A stretch of 7,358 bases of DNA from an uncultured bacterium (GCA_903911455.1 CAIWDQ010000445.1:1-7358); one strand, 5' to 3'. Positions 1 to 7,184 are shown, counted from the first letter of the stretch. A program made the numbers and translations. Notes: generated by a model from the letters alone, not told the origin.

Positions 1-269
1 ATATTTAAGAAATATTCATCAAAATTAACATATTTTATGGAAACAGGCGTTCAGAGTTATTGTTTAATCTATATCTTTGCGAAGTCTTATTTATGATTGT
101 CAGATGTAACTGACGTGGCGAAGCTGTGTAATAAAATCAATTTTACGAATCAAAAATAATACTAAACAATCTCAGAAAACAATTTAAACAATTTTTTTTG
201 GAGTAATTGTTGCATACGAATACATAAATACCTAATTAAAATTTGTAATAACATAAATACAAATCGAAT
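1..269. other. Upstream non-coding leader of the reductase operon
   Basis: No recognisable gene is visible on either strand. The stretch is A/T-rich and probably carries the operon promoter and 5' untranslated leader. TATCTTTG at 72-79 matches the Bacteroidota -7 consensus TAnnTTTG, but no good TTTG box lies at the expected distance upstream, so I do not call a promoter. A run of eight T followed by G (192-200) has no matching -7 partner. GCGAAG occurs twice (79-84 and 118-123), flanking the inverted repeat at 99-114. Plus-strand frame 1 is open from the left edge to a TGA at 94-96 (31 codons). That could be the tail of an upstream gene, but it matches nothing I know and could be chance. Confidence 0.5.
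99..114. promoter_or_regulatory. Hyphenated inverted repeat, possible operator
   Basis: GTCAG, a six-base spacer (ATGTAA), then CTGAC form a perfect 5-bp inverted repeat with 16-bp overall symmetry. This half-site and spacer geometry is what dimeric regulators of the Crp/Fnr type use, although the half-site is not the classical TGTGA or TTGAT. It stands out because it is mixed sequence in an otherwise A/T-rich leader, and it lies about 155 bases before the first gene. It could be an operator for a pathway regulator, a small RNA hairpin in the leader, or chance. No regulator gene is in the window. Confidence 0.3.
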
Positions 270-1433
270 TTGGAATCATTAAAAGAAATTATCGGTAAAT
301 GCGAAGAATTAGCATTTGACCTGGACTTTAAAAGAGCAAAAGAATGGAAATCTCAAGACCCTAAAAGGGTGCTTGTTGGATTTATGCCTATTTATTTCCC
401 TCGCGAAGTAATACATGCTGCCAATGGATTGGCTATAGGAATAATGGGTGGTGGCGATCGAAAACAAATTGTAAAAGGCGATGCCTATTATCAATCCTAT
501 ATTTGTCATATGCCACGTGGTATTATCGAACTAGCTTTGGATAATCATTTTGAAGGTTTTGATGGATTTATTTTTCCATCAATTTGTGATGTTATCCGAA
601 ACCTTTCGGGGATGTTCAGATTTCTGAATAAAGGTAAGTTTATAAAATACCTTGATTATCCTCAGAATTTTGAAGCACATATTGGAGGTGTCTTTTACAA
701 AAGTGAACTTCAGCATGTACTGGATGAAATTAAAAAAATCAATGGAGTTGAAATTACAGCTGAAAAACTGAATCATTCAATCGGACTTTTTAATGAAAAT
801 AGAAAGTTGATTAAACAGATTTATGATATTAGAGATAAATTCCCATGGCGAATAACTGCTGCTGATTTATACCATATTGTAAGAGCCGGGATGGTGATTC
901 CTGTAGAAGAGCATAACGAAATTTTGAATCAGGTACTCATTTATATTCAGCAAGAAATGGGAGTGCCATTGGATAAAATAAGAGTACTTGTAATAGGTGC
1001 ATTTTGCGAACAACCACCAATAGGTTTAATTCGTGCTATCGAATTAGCCGGCTGTTATATTGTAGAAGATGATTTCTTGTTAGGAAGCAGATGGGCGCAA
1101 GGCGACATCAGAACAGATATGGACGATCCAATTGAAGCTCTTAGTGAGTCCTATTTAAACAATGGTACTTTTTCTTCGTCAGTTTATGATGTAAATAATC
1201 CAAAAGAAGTTCGGCTCTTGAATCTTGCCAAAGAAAGAAGAACTGATGGAATTATCTTTGCTGCACCAAGCTTCTGCGATCCTGCTTTACTCGATCATCC
1301 TATTCTTCAAAAAGCATGTATTGATAGCAATATACGTTTTATCAGCTTTCTTTATAGCGAAAATACAGGTCAGTTTAAGGTTATAAAAGAACAAGTCGGA
1401 ACTTTTTCCGATTCAATTAAATTGTGGGAATAA
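270..1433 (+). CDS. bcrC: Benzoyl-CoA reductase class I, C subunit
   Basis: This is one half of the catalytic module of ATP-dependent benzoyl-CoA reductase (2-hydroxyacyl-CoA dehydratase D superfamily). With the B subunit it binds the aryl-CoA and an Fe-S cluster and carries out ring reduction in the cytoplasm. The 387 residues match the roughly 386 of the Thauera subunit. Motifs I recognise from BcrC are PREVIHAANG (44-53), GIMGGGD (57-63), DAYYQSYIC (71-79), FPSICDVIRNLSG (102-114), FCEQPP (245-250), GCYIVEDD (261-268), FAAPSFCDP (330-338) and GTFSDSIKLW (377-386). Cys79, Cys106, Cys246 and Cys336 sit in these blocks and include the likely cluster ligands. The start is TTG: an in-frame TAA lies at 249-251, no ATG lies between it and 270, and the next Met is residue 39, inside a conserved block. 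No Shine-Dalgarno sequence is visible. It is the first gene of the operon. A more distant dehydratase role is unlikely given motif density and gene order. Confidence 0.93.
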   Translation: MESLKEIIGKCEELAFDLDFKRAKEWKSQDPKRVLVGFMPIYFPREVIHAANGLAIGIMGGGDRKQIVKGDAYYQSYICHMPRGIIELALDNHFEGFDGFIFPSICDVIRNLSGMFRFLNKGKFIKYLDYPQNFEAHIGGVFYKSELQHVLDEIKKINGVEITAEKLNHSIGLFNENRKLIKQIYDIRDKFPWRITAADLYHIVRAGMVIPVEEHNEILNQVLIYIQQEMGVPLDKIRVLVIGAFCEQPPIGLIRAIELAGCYIVEDDFLLGSRWAQGDIRTDMDDPIEALSESYLNNGTFSSSVYDVNNPKEVRLLNLAKERRTDGIIFAAPSFCDPALLDHPILQKACIDSNIRFISFLYSENTGQFKVIKEQVGTFSDSIKLWE

Positions 1434-1446
1434 TTTATAATTAAAA

Positions 1447-1471
1447 TGGTTTCATTTACAAAATGAAATCA
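1447..1471 (+). other. Intercistronic hairpin between the C and B subunit genes
   Basis: TGGTTTCATTT (1447-1457) pairs with AAATGAAATCA (1461-1471) across a three-base ACA loop. The stem is 11 bp with ten Watson-Crick pairs and one G-U pair. No T-run follows and the next subunit gene starts 23 bases later, so it is not a typical terminator. A role in mRNA processing, 3'-end protection of the C-subunit segment or tuning of B-subunit translation is plausible. It lies in the longest gap of the operon (60 bases); the other gaps are 19-36 bases. Confidence 0.6.
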
Positions 1472-1493
1472 GTTATTAAAATAAAGAAATAAA

Positions 1494-2774
1494 ATGGCAA
1501 ACGAAGTTGCAAAAGAAAAAAGTATGATAATCCAAAAAGAGATGATTGCCGGTCTCTTTAAAGATTTGAGTACTGCCAAAGAAACTGGGAAGAAAATTGT
1601 ATACACATTTGTTCCCGGAAATATATCTGAACTTATTCTATCATTTGGGATGCTTCCTGTTTATCCTGAAATTAATGCATTACAATCAGGGATGAGGAAA
1701 AAATCAGGTGACTATATCCGTGATGCCGAAAAAGTTGGACATTCGGAAGATGTATGCACTTATGTGAAATGTGATGTAGGGATGATGATTAATGGTAATA
1801 TAGGACCAATGGGAGAGAAAATCCCAGAACCGGATTTATTACTTTTAAGTTATACAGGCTGTTTTACCTTTATGAAATGGTTTGAAACACTGAAAAGACT
1901 TTATCCTAATGCTGAAGTAGCATTGCTTCATACTCCTTATCAGGAAGCTCAAAAAGTTACTCCCGAAATGACAGCTTATATGGTTAAGCAGTTGAAAGAG
2001 GAAGTTATTCCTAAAATGGAAAAGGTTTCGGGTAATAAATATGATGAAGAAAAACTCAAATATCATTTGCGTAATTCAAGCAAAGTTGAAGATTTAATTA
2101 TTAAGATATTCGACACAACTAAAAATGTTCCTTCACCAATTGATGCTTATTTTGCAGGAGTTTATTATATAGGACCTATAAACAATGGTTTCCGTGGTTC
2201 AGAAGAAGCTATCAATTATTATCAGGAATTATATAATGAGATTTTAGAGCGTGTTAAAATGGGCTTAGGACCTATAACACCAGAAGGTGAAATGGAAAAA
2301 GAACGTTTCCGCCTTGTAGTGGAAGGCCCTCCAAACTGGACACATTTCCGTGAATTCTGGAAATTGTTTTATGATATGGGAGCTGTAATAGTTGCTTCAT
2401 CATATACCAAAGTAGGTGGGGCTTATGATTTAGGCTTCAGAGTAGATCCAGAAAAACCATTAGAAAGTTTAGCTGAGTATTGCATGAATTGTTACACTAA
2501 TCTTAATCTGGAACAAAGAGTTGAATTATTAGGCAAGTGTATTGTGGATTACAAAGCAGATGGTTTTTTAGTTAACTCTATTAAAAGTTGTAATTCTTTT
2601 TCGGCAGGACAATTAATGATAATGCAACAATTGGAAAAACAATTAGAGATTCCTGTAGGATTTATTGAATCAGATTTAGTGGATCCACGCTATTTCTCTT
2701 ATTCAAATATTAAAAATCGTTTGGAATCATTTTTTCAAATGCTTGATCAACGCAAACATTATATGAAAGTATAA
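1494..2774 (+). CDS. bcrB: Benzoyl-CoA reductase class I, B subunit
   Basis: This is the second half of the catalytic B/C module, again a 2-hydroxyacyl-CoA dehydratase D family protein carrying an Fe-S cluster. It accepts electrons from the A/D activator and takes part in dearomatizing benzoyl-CoA. The 426 residues are close to the usual BcrB size (about 430). Recognisable BcrB blocks are VVEGPPNWTHFREFWKLFYD (275-294), ASSYTKVGG (301-309), CMNCYTNLNL (330-339), NSIKSCNSFSAGQL (361-374), ESDLVDPRYFS (392-402) and NIKNRLESFFQM (405-416). Cysteines in or near conserved blocks are 88, 93, 123, 330, 333, 349 and 366; Cys123 (YTGC) and Cys366 (SCNSF) are strong cluster-ligand candidates. The ATG follows an A-rich leader without a Shine-Dalgarno sequence. 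The A-subunit gene begins 21 bases after its stop, which implies co-transcription. Family assignment is firm; exact aryl-CoA preference cannot be read from sequence. Confidence 0.93.
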   Translation: MANEVAKEKSMIIQKEMIAGLFKDLSTAKETGKKIVYTFVPGNISELILSFGMLPVYPEINALQSGMRKKSGDYIRDAEKVGHSEDVCTYVKCDVGMMINGNIGPMGEKIPEPDLLLLSYTGCFTFMKWFETLKRLYPNAEVALLHTPYQEAQKVTPEMTAYMVKQLKEEVIPKMEKVSGNKYDEEKLKYHLRNSSKVEDLIIKIFDTTKNVPSPIDAYFAGVYYIGPINNGFRGSEEAINYYQELYNEILERVKMGLGPITPEGEMEKERFRLVVEGPPNWTHFREFWKLFYDMGAVIVASSYTKVGGAYDLGFRVDPEKPLESLAEYCMNCYTNLNLEQRVELLGKCIVDYKADGFLVNSIKSCNSFSAGQLMIMQQLEKQLEIPVGFIESDLVDPRYFSYSNIKNRLESFFQMLDQRKHYMKV

Positions 2775-2795
2775 TCTTTCTAAAATTAAATTAAA

Positions 2796-4181
2796 ATGAA
2801 GAAATATTTTTTAGGTATAGATCTTGGTTCAACAACTTCTAAAGCAATAATTGTTGATGAGAATGATAAAATTATTGGAAGAGGGATTACCAACACTCGT
2901 GCTAACTATACAGTAGCAACCGAAATTGCCCGTTTAGAAGCTATATATAATGCCAGATTTTCTCTTTTGAAAATGAAACTTCAAGATGAAATTGACAGTA
3001 ACCCTGAATATAAAAAATATATTGAAGATGTAGAATCAGTATTCCAATATCTTCAATTTAAGAAAAGACTCGATCGTTTGCAAATTCAGTTTAATGATAC
3101 AATTGATAAAACATTTAAAGAGGATGATAGAGCTCTTATTCATTCACAAATTAAGGAGATATTGGGTGATATAGGACCTACAATTCGTGAACAATTTCTT
3201 TATGGCAATCTTGGCTCAAAAAATCAGTTCTTTCGTGATATAGTAAGTGAATATTTTAATAAGCAAGTTGCTTTGTTTGATAAAAAATATTTTGAAACTT
3301 TGATGCTTGTTTATGATAAAAGTATTACATCTGTAGAAAACGAATTAACAGAATATAATTTTAAAGAATTAGTGCTTCAATCACTCGAAATTCTTAACGA
3401 TAAATACAAAGATCTCGATAATACTACAGCAGAAGCACATAACATAGAGTTTGATACAGAATTAAATATTTTAAAAGGAAATTATCAAAAGGTATATGAT
3501 TCGTTGAAAGATCATATCATCTTTGTTTCCAATATGGATATTCATATTGCTAATATGGTGGGTACAGGATATGGAAGAGCACTTCTTCCTTTCCCTGAAC
3601 AATGTATTAAATCAGAAATTCTATGCCATGCATTTGGTGCACATGCAGTATTTCCTAATACTAAAACCGTACTTGATATTGGTGGACAGGATACAAAAGC
3701 AATTCAGGTTGACAGTTATGGTCTGGTAACAAGTTTCCACATGAACGACAGATGTGCTGCAGGTTGTGGACGATATTTAGGCTATATTGCCGATGAATTT
3801 AGTATCTCCCTTAACGAACTTGGCCCTTTAGCGATAGAAGCCAAGAATGAAGTTAATATATGCTCAACATGTACCGTATTTGCTGCAGCTGAAATCAGAG
3901 AATTGTTGAATGTCGGACAAAAAAGAAGCGATATACTTGCAGGTCTTCATCGTGCTATTGTTATGCGAGCAATGTCATTATTAGCACGTTCGGGTGGTGT
4001 AAGAAATGAATTTACATTTACTGGAGGTGTTGCCAGAAATCAAGCTGTATTAAAATATGTTACCGAATTAGTGAGAAAGAATTATGGTGATGATATTACT
4101 ATTAATATTCACACCGATTCAATCTTTATGGGAGCTCTGGGTGGCGCAATGTTTGCTCGCAGAGACTATATGAATAATTAA
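2796..4181 (+). CDS. bcrA: Benzoyl-CoA reductase class I, A subunit (ATPase/activator)
   Basis: This is one of two ASKHA-fold (actin/Hsp70/sugar kinase-like) ATPase subunits that couple ATP hydrolysis to electron transfer into the B/C module. Phosphate loop 1 is GIDLGSTTSKA (7-17), phosphate loop 2 is DIGGQDTKAI (294-303), and the adenosine region includes FTGGVARN (408-415). The bridging [4Fe-4S] cluster shared with the D subunit is expected on Cys320 (DRCAAGCGRYL) and Cys359 (CTVFAAAE); Cys324 and Cys356 are additional nearby cysteines. Between the N-terminal ATPase part and residue about 245 lies a long, charged, probably helical insertion (roughly 46-245), typical of BcrA/BadF and absent from short 2-hydroxyglutaryl-CoA dehydratase activators. 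The 461 residues are slightly more than Thauera BcrA (about 438). A D-subunit gene follows after 19 bases. The long insertion and gene order point to the Thauera/Rhodopseudomonas subclass rather than the Azoarcus Bzd type. Confidence 0.93.
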   Translation: MKKYFLGIDLGSTTSKAIIVDENDKIIGRGITNTRANYTVATEIARLEAIYNARFSLLKMKLQDEIDSNPEYKKYIEDVESVFQYLQFKKRLDRLQIQFNDTIDKTFKEDDRALIHSQIKEILGDIGPTIREQFLYGNLGSKNQFFRDIVSEYFNKQVALFDKKYFETLMLVYDKSITSVENELTEYNFKELVLQSLEILNDKYKDLDNTTAEAHNIEFDTELNILKGNYQKVYDSLKDHIIFVSNMDIHIANMVGTGYGRALLPFPEQCIKSEILCHAFGAHAVFPNTKTVLDIGGQDTKAIQVDSYGLVTSFHMNDRCAAGCGRYLGYIADEFSISLNELGPLAIEAKNEVNICSTCTVFAAAEIRELLNVGQKRSDILAGLHRAIVMRAMSLLARSGGVRNEFTFTGGVARNQAVLKYVTELVRKNYGDDITINIHTDSIFMGALGGAMFARRDYMNN

Positions 4182-4200
4182 AACGAATAATAAAAATTCT

Positions 4201-5034
4201 ATGAATTCTATCAAAACACTTGGAATAGATATCGGAAGTAGTACTATTAAATTAGTTTTATTGGATTACTCTGAAAACCATGTTATCATTGATAAAAAAA
4301 TTGAAAAAATAAGGAAGAGACACCCCGAAAGTGTAGCTGACCAACTTGTAGACCAATTATTAGAAAATAACAATCTAACAATAAAAGATCTTGCTTATAT
4401 TGCCTCAACCGGAGAAGGTGAAATGCTAATACGCAAAACCGGACACTTTTATAGTATGACAACGCATGCCAGAGGTGGGCTTTATTTAAATCCCGGTTCA
4501 ACTACAGTAGTTGATTTGGGTGCTTTGTTTGTAAGAGCAATTAAAGTTGATAATGTGGGTCGCGTAATAGATTATAAAATGACTGGACAATGCGCGTCAG
4601 GTTCAGGACAGTTTATAGAGAATATAAGCCGTTATTTAGGTTTAGCTATAGAAGAAGTTGGTGATGTTTCCTTGAAATCAACTTCTCCTGAGGAACCATC
4701 AGGAATATGCTCAGTATTAGCTGAAACAGATGTTATCAATATGGTATCAAGAGGTATAACTACTCCAGATATTATAAAAGGAATACATCTTTCTATTTCT
4801 AATAAAATTATAAAGCTTCTAACATCTTTAAAAGCAACAACTCCTATTTCACTTGTTGGTGGAATGGCTATGAATAAGGGTATGATACAAGCAATAAGGG
4901 AGCTTGGAGAACAAGCAAAACTAGAACTTATTTTTGAAACACATCCAGATGCTATTTATTCAGGTGCAATTGGAGCAGCTATTTTTGGTGGGGTAAGATA
5001 CCATAAACTTAAAAAAGCAGAAATCTTAGTATAA
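4201..5034 (+). CDS. bcrD: Benzoyl-CoA reductase class I, D subunit (ATPase/activator)
   Basis: This is the partner ATPase of the A subunit, and the pair shares one [4Fe-4S] cluster. Phosphate loop 1 is GIDIGSSTIK (8-17). A BcrD-like block STGEGEML with KTGHFYSMTTHARGG (69-93) follows. Cluster cysteines are Cys131 (GQCASGSGQFIE) and Cys170 (SGICSVLAETDV), one per motif as expected for this subunit. VGGMAMNKG (219-227) is the adenosine-side motif. The second phosphate loop reads VVDLGALFVRAI (103-114) instead of the GGQD form in the A subunit; a diverged loop here fits what I recall of BcrD and suggests the two ATPase sites are not equivalent. The 277 residues match the family (about 280) and there is no insertion. 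The ATG start is 19 bases after the A-subunit stop. An isolated dehydratase activator is possible by sequence alone, but the context makes BcrD clear. Confidence 0.92.
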   Translation: MNSIKTLGIDIGSSTIKLVLLDYSENHVIIDKKIEKIRKRHPESVADQLVDQLLENNNLTIKDLAYIASTGEGEMLIRKTGHFYSMTTHARGGLYLNPGSTTVVDLGALFVRAIKVDNVGRVIDYKMTGQCASGSGQFIENISRYLGLAIEEVGDVSLKSTSPEEPSGICSVLAETDVINMVSRGITTPDIIKGIHLSISNKIIKLLTSLKATTPISLVGGMAMNKGMIQAIRELGEQAKLELIFETHPDAIYSGAIGAAIFGGVRYHKLKKAEILV

Positions 5035-5066
5035 TTCAAAGTCTTAAATCTAGAAATTCATATTGA

Positions 5067-7148
5067 ATGAGTAGTTTAGATAATTTATTTAACCCAAAAT
5101 CAGTCGCATTAATAGGTGCTTCTACAAAAGAGTATTCTATAGGGAATGTTATAATAAAAAACCTTCTTCATTATAATTATAATGGACCTATATATCCTAT
5201 AAATACTAAAGGAGAAGATATACGAGGCTTAAAGGCTTATACATCTATACTTGACATTCCTGGAGATGTTGAATTAGCTCATATAGTTATCCCTCCGTCT
5301 TTTGTGCCGGATGCTGTTGAAGATTGTGGAAAAAAGGGTGTTAAATCCATTATTATAAATACTGCCGGATTTAAAGAGATGGGAGAAGATGGACTAAACC
5401 TTGAAAATGATTTTCTGGCAAGAGCAAAGAAATATGGAATTCGTGTCTTTGGGCCAAATTGTCAGGGTATTATTAATTCTGATCCCGATATTCGTGCTTA
5501 TTGCAATTTTACATTTACTTATTTTAATCCCGGCTCAATATCAATTGTTGCTCAAAGTGGAGGTGTAGGTGCTATTATTATGCAAGCATTTCATGATATG
5601 GGTATTGGTATGAGGATGTATGCATCAAATGGTAATGGCTCTGATATTTCAATACCTGAGATTATTAGTTATTATGGGAAAGATGAAAAAACTAAAGTAA
5701 TTGTAGTATATATAGAAAGTTTAGCCGACTCAGCAGAGTTTATGAAAGTTGCAAAAGAAGTAGCTGCAATAAAACCTATCCTTGCTATTTATGCTGGGAA
5801 AACTGATAAAGGAGCAGAGGCCTCCAAATCTCATACAGGAGGTTTAGCAGGTGGTATTACTATGGAACTTATTTTTAAGAAAACAGGAATACTTTCTTTC
5901 CCTAATCTTGAAGAATTATGCTATGCAGCAAGTGTTTTTGCTTCACAACCAATTCCAAAGGGAAATAAAGTTGGGATGATAACTAATACTGGTGGTCCTG
6001 GTATTGTAGCAACTGACGAACTTGTTAGTTGTGGTTTAGAAATACCTCAAATTAGTGATCAGGCTAGAGCAAAGCTTAAAGAAACCATGCTGGAGGCTGC
6101 TTCAATCAACAATCCACTTGATGTAGTAGCAACTGCAGGTGCTGTTCATTTTAAAAGTGCACTCGAAGTAATGATAAATGAAAGTCATATTGATAGTATT
6201 TATCTTATTTTTGTGACACCTCCTTTTGTTGATTGTGAAAGTGTTGCAAAAGTAATTGCAGATATAAGCAGAGAACAAAAGAAACCGATTGTTTGTAATT
6301 ATATTACAGATAAACAAACGTATATTAACACTTCAAAATTATTAAAAGAAGGTGGAGTTCCTTGTTTTGACTTCCCTGAAACTGCAGCAAAAGCACTTTC
6401 TGCATTAGTTAGATATAATAATATCATTTCACAAAAGAAGGGTAATGTAAAGATATATAATGATGTTGATAAAGAAAAAGTAACAACTATCTTCAATAAT
6501 TTAAGAAAACAAAATGTAGAAGTTCTTACTGCATTAAATGTTTATGAAATTCTGGAAGCTTATAAAATTCCAGTTGCAAGTTGGGGTATTGCTAAGGATG
6601 CTGAATCAGCTTCAGAAATATCTGAAAGAATTGGGTTCCCTGTTGTAATAAAAGCGGACTCTTCAAATATTATTCATAAAAGTGATTTAGGAGGTGTAGC
6701 TTTAAATATTAAAAATAAAGAAGAAGTAGTAGAAGTAATTTCAATTATGAATAGGAAATTTAATTCTTCTGATTTAAAATTCTTTATTCAGAAATTTATT
6801 CCACACGAAAGAGAGTTTATAATTGGAGCTAAAGCTGAAACTGGATTAGGGCATCTTATAATGTTTGGTATTGGGGGTGTTTTTGTTGAAGTATATAAAG
6901 ATGTTTCGTTTAATATTGCTCCAATTACAGATGAAGAATCAAAAGAAATGCTTGATTTTATTAAAGCATCACCACTATTAAATGGCTATAGAGGATCTCA
7001 AAAAATAAATAAAATAGACATAACAGAGGTTCTACAAAGAATTTCAAAGTTAGTAATCGATTTTCATTTTTTTATAGAACTTGATATTTATCAATTAATT
7101 GCATTTGGAGATTCTATTTGTGCAGTTGATGGAAGAATTATAATTTAA
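5067..7148 (+). CDS. ADP-forming acyl-CoA synthetase (fused alpha-beta)
   Basis: NDP-forming acyl-CoA synthetases interconvert acyl-CoA + ADP + Pi with acid + CoA + ATP. The 693 residues cover a full fused enzyme. The order is CoA-binding Rossmann domain (about 5-135; NPKSVALIGAS, FGPNCQG), two succinyl-CoA-ligase-like domains (about 155-455), and an ATP-grasp domain (about 485-690). His256 in SHTGGLAG is the expected phosphohistidine. IHKSDLGG (536-543) carries the second conserved His (His537) of the ATP-grasp part. There is no GNAT domain, so it is not a Pat-type protein acetyltransferase. The metal-binding stretch usually read as ELDINPL is ELDIYQL here (671-677), with Tyr for Asn. The gene starts 32 bases after bcrD, the slot that AMP-forming benzoate-CoA ligase badA occupies in Rhodopseudomonas. 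It may therefore activate an aromatic acid, or recover ATP from an acyl-CoA product; substrate is unknown. Confidence 0.88.
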   Translation: MSSLDNLFNPKSVALIGASTKEYSIGNVIIKNLLHYNYNGPIYPINTKGEDIRGLKAYTSILDIPGDVELAHIVIPPSFVPDAVEDCGKKGVKSIIINTAGFKEMGEDGLNLENDFLARAKKYGIRVFGPNCQGIINSDPDIRAYCNFTFTYFNPGSISIVAQSGGVGAIIMQAFHDMGIGMRMYASNGNGSDISIPEIISYYGKDEKTKVIVVYIESLADSAEFMKVAKEVAAIKPILAIYAGKTDKGAEASKSHTGGLAGGITMELIFKKTGILSFPNLEELCYAASVFASQPIPKGNKVGMITNTGGPGIVATDELVSCGLEIPQISDQARAKLKETMLEAASINNPLDVVATAGAVHFKSALEVMINESHIDSIYLIFVTPPFVDCESVAKVIADISREQKKPIVCNYITDKQTYINTSKLLKEGGVPCFDFPETAAKALSALVRYNNIISQKKGNVKIYNDVDKEKVTTIFNNLRKQNVEVLTALNVYEILEAYKIPVASWGIAKDAESASEISERIGFPVVIKADSSNIIHKSDLGGVALNIKNKEEVVEVISIMNRKFNSSDLKFFIQKFIPHEREFIIGAKAETGLGHLIMFGIGGVFVEVYKDVSFNIAPITDEESKEMLDFIKASPLLNGYRGSQKINKIDITEVLQRISKLVIDFHFFIELDIYQLIAFGDSICAVDGRIII

Positions 7149-7184
7149 CGTAATCTTTATTAATTAATAATCTATATTTTAAAA

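Noticed and set aside
1..15. ATATTT-AAG-AAATAT inverted repeat at the left edge
   Set aside because: Only A/T pairs, a short stem and no T-run make a terminator from an upstream gene unconvincing.
1..96. Frame open from the left edge to a TGA, 31 codons, with an internal ATG at 37
   Set aside because: The peptide has no recognisable motif, and an open run of this length is not rare in a short AT-rich stretch. It could be the tail of an upstream gene, but the window cannot show it.
211..224. TGCA-N6-TACA, one mismatch from the TGCA-N6-TGCA pattern I recall for BzdR operators
   Set aside because: The match is imperfect and single, the half-site is only four bases, and no BzdR-like regulator is in the window.
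309..2066. Minus-strand open frames at 309-509, 579-776 and 1845-2066
   Set aside because: They lie opposite strongly conserved reductase subunit coding sequence and encode low-complexity Phe/Ile/Asn-rich peptides typical of shadow frames.
270..5034. Possible 2-hydroxyglutaryl-CoA or lactoyl-CoA dehydratase rather than a benzoyl-CoA reductase
   Set aside because: Those systems use one short homodimeric activator. Here there are two different activator subunits, one with the long BcrA insertion, and the B and C subunits carry benzoyl-CoA-reductase-type motifs.
3523..6496. Open frames at 3523-3729 (plus), and 4286-4501, 6102-6317 and 6299-6496 (minus)
   Set aside because: Each overlaps a well-supported gene in another frame and shows no domain or start signal of its own.
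7157..7170. Perfect 14-bp palindrome TTATTAATTAATAA before the last gene
   Set aside because: It is made only of A and T in an A/T-rich gap, gives a weak hairpin with no usable loop, and is expected by chance in such sequence.
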